NCBI GenBank assembly: GCA_004802645.1
Contig: SRKS01000001.1
Coordinates: forward strand, 1,798,001-1,862,000
Direction: 5' to 3'
DNA: 64,000 nt
Source of the DNA: Amesomyces nigricolor
Lineage: Eukaryota > Ascomycota > Sordariomycetes > Sordariales > Chaetomiaceae
Below the pieces are notes generated by a model that did no database searches, was not told the DNA's origin, and saw only the letters and a program-made list of their open reading frames with translations. Shown in pieces: positions 56,502 through 64,000 of the stretch. Each line of letters begins with the position of its first letter. Within the stretch, counting starts at the first letter, position 1. The position numbers were made by a program, and so were the translations under genes.

Positions 56502-59500
56502 AGCTGCCCACGACTTGAATGATGGGTAGCTGCAGCAGCCTGGCTGAGCACAGAAGATAACACAGCCCCATTCGGCTCTTCAATTCCCCTGCCTTCAGCT
56601 CAACTTTGCTCACCAACGGTCACAAGCGGCCCCCAACTTTCACTTGTCGGTCCTGGCTCCTGATGGTAATCGACCACGTCAGATAAGCCACAGGAGCCCA
56701 ACCCTTTGCGTCGCAATCGTCGCGTTGAGGATCAACGGCACCCCGGTTCATGAACGAGGGGGCCAGCTTTTGAGCGATTCGACCTCATGGCGTCCTTCTT
56801 CGGCATGCCCTTGGCTCTTCAGAATGAGGCACGAGGCCGCAGGCAACCAAACATTGGACCTAGGGGTTTTGTCAAGGGTGCACCGAGAAGACTGGGCAAA
56901 ATTCCTTTCGAACTATTCCGTCTCTTCTCAACGACAAATCTCCCCATTAAAATCAACGTTGAGGACCAAAGGGCTCAAAAGCTGCGACCAGATGGCCAAC
57001 GAGAGACACATATGCCGTGGCATCAAAACAATCAGCCTGTTGAGAATGAGGTCCGCATCCCTCGCAGCGCTGGGACTTTGAGATGATGTTGAGGGAAGAA
57101 ATTGCCACAAGCGAAGCCAGGCAGAGGGGAACGCGGAGCCAAGGGTGTGATGAGGAGGCTGTGGGACCTGGCCTTGCTACTAGTAGTCGAAAATTATGGC
57201 CACATCAGCACTTCAATGTCGAAGATGATTCAAACCAACCTGTTCTTCTCCTGTGTGTATGTACATGCCTGCGTCGTGCTCTCGCCTCTCGTCAAAACAT
57301 CGACCCGTGGCCCGCTTCGAAACTGTGTTCGCAGGGAGCAACTCAAACTCAATTGAAAAAGTTGGAATCAAAGCTAGAACGTTTGTTATAAGGCATGCCC
57401 ATCCGGTGCAGGAGGAGTGTGAGGTTGAGTAGAGGTCTCGTTGAAGAGGGATAGGGGGTTCGGAGGGTAATGGGACGGGTTGGGGTGGTATTGGTGTTCT
57501 TTGAAAAACGCCAGTGAGGGAAAGCTTGAAACTGAGGTTCAAAGTTGACTGCCTGGTATTTTGTTCTTACCATGGCAGAATCGGAGCATTTCTTTTGCTG
57601 TGGCTGGATTTCCAGAGCAATCCCTCACGTGGGAGAATATGTAACTATCGTTACCTCAAAATGAATTCTACCCAGGGCGAGGGCGGCTTGGGTCAGGCTA
57701 GTGCTCCCAAAGACGTCAGAAGGTGATTCAAGGTCACTATGTGAAGCATTACTGTGTATCGGTAACTCCTTGTGTTATCTTGAATGGTGATTCTAGAAGA
57801 CCTATGGCTCACCAGTCAAGGACTGATGGAGAAGAGTGTAAATATTGGACTCGCGATGGGAGACATCCATGATTAATAGGTTAGGAAGTTCCTCACTTGC
57901 CTTGCAACGTACTATCATCAAGAGACTCCAACCTTACGAACTCGACCAAAGATGTAGACGAGGCCCGGACAAGGAGAAAAGGAAAGGGAGTGGCACCCGA
58001 GCAAAGCTTCCGGGAGTGCAAAAGCCTCCATGCTGAGCCCCAGAGGGGGCATGTGACAACCCCACGTAAAACATCCCGCACTCTTGTGGGGAGCACAACG
58101 GTTGATCTCTCGACATGGAAAATCCAGAGGGCGGGCGGTGGATGCATGTGGGGATGCGGCGTGGTAGCATCCAAGCATGGATAGGAGGCAAGGTGCCACT
58201 GGGTGCTTCCGCAGCTTCCCCGGATGTGGGTGCAACCCCAGGGGAGACCGGTGGCAACTGTTGCTCAAACTCCTCCCATGCTTGAGCCATGTTGTCGGCG
58301 GAAAAAATCCTGCTTTTTTTGCTGAGTTACCCCTCACTTAAACAGTGGATTTGAAGCTTCCTTCGGTGCTCATCCGTGGGGTTCACGACGCGGGCGATCG
58401 GGGCCACAGGCTGAGGGATTTATCATTTACGACGGCCATAAGGATTTAAATTGGCCAGCTTATCAAGTGCTTGCCATGGATTTTCAGGAGCTTGAGCTCC
58501 GGAGGCCAAAATTGCAGACTTTGAGTCTTGCGAGATGTCGAGAGTCTCGCCCCCAGGCCGTTGTGGCAGATGGCGGTGGCGGACCGCTCTGGCCAACGAG
58601 GAGTCGAGGAGGTGTGGTGGGAGAAGGTGCTGGACGAACGGTGTGTGCTGTGTTACCACACTTTTTGCGAGGGAGCTGGGAGCAATGGGAATTTATTCAT
58701 GGCACAGAGCCCCCATCCCTATCAAAACATCAGCGGTGAAGCTGGAGGATGTGCGGGAGGAGGGGCGGCGGCCTCTCACCGGGAGTTACCCCCACACAAC
58801 TTCATCCCGGCTTGCTGCCTCTGCTGCACGCCATCCCAGTAATCCCACCCTGCCGCATTATCATGCACCTGGATCGATGTCTAAAACGGGCCCCACACAG
58901 ATTCCCGTGTTAGGGAGACGAATCGGATTTCCTAATTCGCGGTTTCGCATTGGTGGTGGCTGCGCCTCTCTCCAACCGCCATCCACACTTTCACTCTTCC
59001 CAGAGTCCACTTCCACACCTCAGCACACCTCCAGTCCGATATCACGGCCTGGACACGAACAGACCGGAAAGATGGAGTCAGGAACACCCGACCGGTCTGC
59101 AAGCTCGCCGCCGCGCGTACTGCACATCGTTTCCAAATCGAGCGTTCCACCTCATCCGCGAGTTCCAAGGTGTATCGTGCCGGCACCACAGCCGTGACCG
59201 GCGGCAAGACCAGAGTGACCAGCTGCCCGCCATGCATCCATGATCCATTCCATGGATGGCGCCATGCTTGGGATTCGCCTTCCGGATGAGGCTCTGTCAC
59301 AGCCAATTGCCCTATCTTCGGTCGAGATAAGGTTGGGCAAGAGCTCAGAGTGCAGTATCCGCCGCCCGCTGGCGCCTTCCGGGCTGCAACACCTCGAGCC
59401 CATTAATATCGCGAGGGTCGCCGCCCCCGGCTTCTCTCGCTTCTTCCACCTCGGCGGCCCTGGGCTCTTGGTTTGTTGGAGGTCAATTCTTTTTTGGTGG

Positions 59501-59621
59501 CGAGGATTCTTTGGCATCGTTGCATCGCTTCTTTTTGTTCTTCTTGGTTGACTCTCCCGAGCCATCTCTTCCACCTACACCTACGGCCTCCTCCCGACCA
59601 AGCCCAGCCCACGTCGACCCC
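56502..59621. other. no confident gene in 3.1 kb
   Basis: Minus-strand frames at 58290-57934 (MAQAWEEFEQQLPPVSPG) and 58659-58423 (ending APENPWQALDKLANLNPYG) have coding-like composition but no recognisable domain, and cannot be joined. A plus-strand ORF (58535-59197) is Pro/Ser-rich in its second half from the ATG at 58877. The last 300 bp are the leader of the MATE gene. Confidence 0.4.
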
Positions 59622-61780
59622 ATGTCTTCGGCCTGGCCTATCAAGACGAAACCTGCCTACCATGAGCGTGCTCTGGATCCCACGACCTTGCTCTCCTCCT
59701 CCTACCTCTCGTCCTCACCCATTGCCACCGAAATCCTTGCTCGAGATCTAGCTGAGTGCTTCGACGACGAGTTCGACGACGACGACGACGACGACTATAA
59801 GTGCGACCATCTCCCTGACCTTGACGCCGGAGAGGAAGAGTTGCCCGTCACCCATGGACCTGCACTTGTCTCCCGGCCCAATGGCATCGCCTACGGCACC
59901 ATTCGCCCCATCATCGCCGCCGAAACGGCAGGCATTCCGGCAGTCAACTCTCGCGATTTGATCGAGTCACGCAATGCCGTACGCAGCATCCTGCGCGATA
60001 ACCATATCCTGCCGCCCAAGCACCCCAGGCCGCTCGTGGAGCCGGTCTGGAAGCAGCTCTACCGACGCTGCTTCAGCACCAAGGTTCCGCCCGTCCTCGA
60101 CGGCGAAGACTTCGGCCCTCTCCTCTCGGCCGCTTCAACCAAGTCTCTCGAGAGCGCTCCCCTCCTCTACAATGCCTACGCCTGTCCGCCCTCCCCGACC
60201 GCGAGCGAGGAAGAAGACCGCTGGGAGGCCGCCGTCGCAGCCAACATCCTCCGCACCACCTGGCAAAGAGAGGGCATGGTACTGATGCAGCACTCGCGGT
60301 CTCTAATCGTCACCTTCTTGCTGCACTACTCGGTCACCGTTACCAGCGTCTTCACAGTCGGCCGCATTGGTATGCTGGAGCTGGGCGCCGTCAGCTTGGC
60401 GACAATGACGGCAAACATCACCTGCTATGCCCCCTGCCAGGGGTTGTCGACGTGTCTGGACACTCTCTGTGCCCAGGCATATGGCTCGGGCTATAAGCAT
60501 CTGGTTGGCCTGCAGCTGCAACGCATGACCTACCTGCTGTGGATGTTGCTTGTGCCGATCGCGGTGCTGTGGTGGCACGCCGGCGATGTGCTCTCCGCCA
60601 TCATTCCGGAAAAGGACACCGCCGCCCTGGCAGGTCTCTACCTTCGCGTGCTCATCCTTGGGACGCCGGGCGTTGCTGCCTTTGAGAGCGGGAAGCGGTT
60701 CGTGCAGGCACAGGGTCTATTTCATGCGACCACATGGGTTCTCCTCATTGGAGCCCCCATCAACGTCCTCGCCAACTGGTTCTTCGTCTGGAAGATGGGA
60801 TGGGGGTTTGCCGGTGCCGCATCCGCGGTTGTGTTTACCCAGAACCTTCTACCGTTTCTCCTCTTCTTGTACGTTCGGTTTTTTGAGGGAATGGAATGCT
60901 GGAATGGGCTGAGCAAGCGTGCCCTGGGCAATTGGGGTAAGTCTCGGGATTCCTTCCAGCCATGAACATGTTGCTGACAAAAGTAGGTCCTATGATCAAG
61001 CTTGCATTCCCCGGGATGATCATGGTCGAAGCGCAGTACTTCGCTTTCGAGCTCCTAACTCTGGCATCCAGCCAGTTTGGCAGCAGCTACCTTGCCGCGC
61101 AGAGCGTAGTGGTGACCCTGACATCCACCACCTTCAATATCTCGTTCCCGCTGTCAATTGCTGCTTCAACTCGCGTTGCAAACCTAATCGGTGCCCGTTT
61201 GAGTGACGCTGCTCGCACCAGCGCCAAAGCCGTAAGTCATCTCCCATCAACCTCGCAATAGCCGTTACTGACGTTCATTCCTCCAGGCCCTCGTCGCGGG
61301 TTCGCTCGCTGGCCTTTTCAACCTCACCCTCCTCGGCAGCTTGCGGTTCAGCCTGCCCTACCTGTTCACCAAGGACACAGAAGTCGCAGCCATTGTCAGC
61401 CATGTCCTGCCCATCTGTGCTGTGCTCCAGCTCTTTGACTCCCTGGCCGCCATGTCCCACGGTCTGCTCAGGGGCATTGGTAGGCAGGGTATTGGCGGAT
61501 ACACGAACCTCTTCTCGCATTACTGTGTCGCTCTGCCCATCTCGTTTGCCACGGGCTGGGGTCTGGGCTGGAAGTTGGAGGGGTTGTGGTTTGGTGTGAC
61601 GATTGGGCTTGCTGTGTAAGTTCCCCCTGGCATCTTTTTGGGGAGATCGTTGGCTGACAACGCTGCAGTGTTTCGTTCGTGGAGCTGTGGTATCTGTATC
61701 AGGCCAACTGGCAGCATGCTGTGGAGGAGGCGGTGGCGCGGATGCAGTCGGATGAGGCGCAACATCATGTTTGCAGATGA
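59622..61780 (+). CDS. MATE-family efflux transporter, 666 residues
   Basis: Predicted cation-coupled drug/metabolite exporter in plasma or vacuolar membrane. Exons 59622-60936, 60987-61231, 61287-61615 and 61669-61780 join in frame with strong donors. The ATG at 59622 is the first in frame (cccATGTCTTCG). A long cytosolic N-terminus of about 220 residues has a run of Asp (EFDDDDDDDY) and ends REGMVLMQHSRSLIVTFLLHYSV, the start of the first MatE repeat. Motifs include GRIGMLELGAVSLATMTANI, then APCQGLSTCLDTLCAQAYGSG and a second repeat with GMIMVEAQYFAFELLTLAS, FPLSIAASTRVANLIGA and LRGIGRQGIGGYTNL. This is the usual layout of fungal MATE proteins like yeast Erc1. The substrate is unknown. 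Confidence 0.95.
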
Positions 61781-62331
61781 TTGCATCCTGGGCGGGTGGT
61801 ATCAACATGAGTTTCAAAAGTCGAAGGGCGTTTGGAGTGGTATCTTTATGAGAGTAGGCTCTAGCAACGTTTTGGCGTTTTTGGTGGGCATGATCTGGAA
61901 CATGTTTACGATGGGGGTTGGACAGGGTTCCATAGGTGGTCATGAGGTTGCTTACCTGCCGGCGGGATTGTCATCTTTGCTTGTCCTTTCTTGTTCTCAG
62001 GGCTTTCTTATTTGCATCAGCTGCATTTTTGGCTTGACATTTAGTAATTGCCCAAACTTCTTGGCACCCCTTGTGGTCTATTGCTGTTGCGCCTGAGACC
62101 CTTTGTCTGGTGATCGTTCAAAGATGGATAACAATGAAAGGGCAGGTATATGAAGGGCCTTGCCACACTTGCAAGCCAGCTCATTGTTACTGAACATCGC
62201 ATGGCGGCAAACGAAGCAAGGTACTTAAAGCCTCGAAGGTAAATTTCAAAGCTTGACTGAAAAGCCATAGAGGTATTATCCTGTTGACCCCTTTCTAAAC
62301 ACAGCTTGAAATACCGAGCAGCACACGCAAA

Positions 62332-63400
62332 ATGGACTCGAAGAAGGAAAGGAGCAACATCTACGACATGCAAGATGCCCTGAAAGCAAGCCCCTTACGC
62401 TCTATGCCGTCCTGTTGCCCCGATCCAGAACTTCTCCGTCAAGTTCACCGAGATTCCCGATGCTCCTCTCAAGAACTATCCCGTGTTCAAACTCGACTTT
62501 GCGACCCCAATTGGCAGGCGAGACTTCACCGTCGCCATGCCCTTCGGGACCAACAAGGGAGAATCTGCTGCGTCTGGCAACTTCGAATCTCTTCCGGGAA
62601 ATCAAGACATCTCTTGCGTTTATGCCTCGATAAACCTGAGCGAATCGGGAACCAACAACGGCACAAGTTCCATTCAGATCCGACTCGCCACGCCAACTCC
62701 CACCAACCAAGCAGCGGCGTCCTTCCAGTTCGACCTAGATCCCAAACCCCATATCTCTATCACCTTGTAGTACATGCTCGAGGCGATCCAGGGAACTCAT
62801 CCTGACTTGCCACGGTGCATGGCCTCAGACCTGACAAAGTTCGCGTTCAGAAGCCAGGGATCCTCGCCCGACTGGAAGGGTACTCGCGACTGGATGTAAG
62901 TTCCTCTCTACCCTCCCCCACCCCCCTCCCCCCTCCCCTCCCCTTTTATTGCCAGCCTGCTAACTGTCTCTGTTCATTAGTTCTTAAGTCTTCATCTGCC
63001 TGCACGCCCTCCGCTTCATCTCATGGACCGTCTCCGCCGTCAGCAGCCCGGCTCCTCGACTGCCCACCTCGTTTTCATCCATCTGGGTGGCCAATTCAGG
63101 TTTCTATGAGGTTATTGGCAAGAAGTACTGGACGAGGGGGCACTGGTTCCAGTTTGAGCGGGAACCGTGAGGTGTTTTGCGCTGACAGCTTTGTTGTGGT
63201 GGGATTGGTCATGTCGCCGGGGATTGTAAGGCTTGAGCGGGATTTTAAGGCAAGGCATCAGCTTCCGTATGGTAAAGAGGGAGTTGTGGGAGTTGTGGTG
63301 GTGGGGAGGGGGCTGGTCGGGGTTAGGGAGAGAGGGTGGTGCTTCTTGGGAGGGGCAGGATACCAACCAGCGGATGGAGGCACACAGGAACAGAGTTAGG
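62332..63400 (+). pseudogene. unknown gene with in-frame TAG and frame conflict
   Basis: Not recognised. The ATG at 62332 (MDSKKERSNIYDMQD) gives 18 codons. A GC-AG intron (62386-62428, gcaagc...tccag) would join in phase 0 to NFSVKFTEIPDAPLKN and a beta-rich domain ending PHISITL. The stop there is TAG at 62768-62770. The frame then continues as clear coding sequence (YMLEAIQGTHPDLPRC, then LTKFAFRSQGSSPDW) to a donor gtaagtt at about 62898. A C-rich intron ends at gttcattag. Beyond it, SWTVSAVSSPAPRLPTSFSS and FYEVIGKKYWTRGHWFQF are readable, then FCADSFVVVGLVMSPG in another frame. The pieces do not all join in phase. Either a pseudogene or a gene whose exons I have misplaced. Confidence 0.45.
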
Positions 63401-63677
63401 AACCGGATATTAATTAAGTCTTTGATTTGATCTATTATTTGGTATCTATGAGAAACAATCCCGCCCAATGCTCCGATACAATTGCAGCAAAATGAACCCC
63501 TGAACACCCTATTCTAACTCCCACCCGTGTCATTGATGTCCGTGAATGTAACCAAACTCCAAGGACAAGAAGCGTCTCCAACACCTTCTTTCAGTATTGA
63601 AAGCTTCCTCCCACTAGCACCGCAGTCGATGCACGCCACCACTTGATCATCTTCCAACACAATTCCCAGTCAACCCC

Positions 63678-64000
63678 TTACGGGTTCGCGACATAACTCC
63701 TCGCGCGCTCCAGATCCTCCAGATCATGGTGCATGGGCGCATTCGGGTCCTGCGCATGGCGCTTCTCGGCCTGCTCGACGTCCGTATCCGAGCAGTCATC
63801 CTCACCACCATAGGCATACTTGCTGTGCATCCTGATAGCGGCGCCATACTTCCAGAACAGGAAGGGAATAGCGCAGCACGCCAGACTAAGGAAACCCAAG
63901 AACGACGAGGCCCACTGGTCGCCCATGCGGTCATACATCTGCTCAGTAAACAGCACGACACCGGCGCCCCAAAAGGAGCGGATGCACGTCTTGGCGGCGA
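63678..64000 (-). CDS. C-terminus of an MFS transporter, cut by the window end
   Basis: The minus-strand frame runs in from the end of the window and stops with TAA at 63680-63678. The visible 107 codons include MLFTEQMYDRMGDQWASS, a last membrane span (FLGFLSLACCAIPFLFWKYGAAIR) and a polar tail ending EDLERARSYVANP. F-x-Y-G-x-x-I-R after the last span and an acidic tail are typical of fungal MFS multidrug/polyamine transporters (DHA1 type). The rest of the gene lies outside, so substrate and length are not known. Confidence 0.85.
   Translation of the reverse strand, partial: AAKTCIRSFWGAGVVLFTEQMYDRMGDQWASSFLGFLSLACCAIPFLFWKYGAAIRMHSKYAYGGEDDCSDTDVEQAEKRHAQDPNAPMHHDLEDLERARSYVANP

Noticed and set aside
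59511..59621. Extension of the MATE ORF upstream of 59622
   Set aside because: The upstream frame is open but begins at TTG and has no ATG; the first ATG is at 59622.
1..64000. CRISPR array, prophage, rRNA operon or bacterial operons
   Set aside because: Spliceosomal introns, fungal transposons and eukaryotic gene families show this is a fungal chromosome; no such prokaryotic structures are present.

Overview
The window looks like a filamentous ascomycete, most likely a member of the Sordariales (Chaetomiaceae-like). It has short 48-80 bp introns with GT...gctaac/gctgac...AG signals, a GH5 endoglucanase with an N-terminal CBM1 of the Thielavia/Myceliophthora type, Fot1/pogo and Tad-type transposons, a PTH11-type receptor, and damage resembling repeat-induced point mutation (RIP). 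Assignments rest on reading the translated sequence and splice signals; no database search was run.

Layout. 1-5.0 kb: stop-poor, pyrimidine-rich sequence without a confident gene. 5.05-5.74 kb: four degenerate tandem repeats of about 163-174 bp carrying CACGTG-like motifs. 6.2-7.8 kb: three-RRM RNA-binding protein of the Csx1/Nam8 type. 7.8-12.9 kb: no confident gene, with a minisatellite at about 11.1-11.4 kb. 12.9-13.7 kb: multi-pass membrane protein gene with an in-frame TAG. 16.2 kb: small glycine-rich protein. 17.05-18.9 kb: complete, apparently intact Fot1/pogo element. 20.6-22.5 kb: APC-family permease. 23-26.6 kb: small ORF, tandem duplication, solo LTR and a possible gene relic. 26.7-27.8 kb: GNAT-like protein. 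29.1-30.5 kb: PTH11/SAT4-type receptor. 31.7-32.5 kb: secreted alpha/beta hydrolase. 32.7-34.2 kb: BAHD-like acyltransferase. 34.7-35.5 kb: unknown. 35.8-37.2 kb: GH5 endoglucanase. 37.5-50.9 kb: a transposon-rich block with three solo LTRs, a dead pogo element and a Tad-like LINE inserted beside its right end, plus two paralogous gene relics and a Pro/Tyr-rich pseudogene. 52.2-53.3 kb: coiled-coil protein. 55.2-56.5 kb: formate/nitrite transporter. 59.6-61.8 kb: MATE transporter. 62.3-63.4 kb: a broken or misread gene. 63.7 kb to the end: C-terminus of an MFS transporter.

There is no obvious biosynthetic cluster or shared pathway. Transport is a recurring theme (APC, FNT, MATE and MFS), beside a secreted cellulase, a secreted hydrolase and a putative receptor.

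The most unusual pattern is in-frame TAG stops in reading frames that otherwise continue with coding character: the LINE (eight in ORF2, no TAA or TGA), a pogo transposase, a membrane protein, a GNAT protein and the 62-kb gene. Several sit where tryptophan would be expected. One-strand RIP (TGG to TAG) is the simplest explanation for the transposons. For the unique genes, readthrough or recent nonsense mutation stays open.
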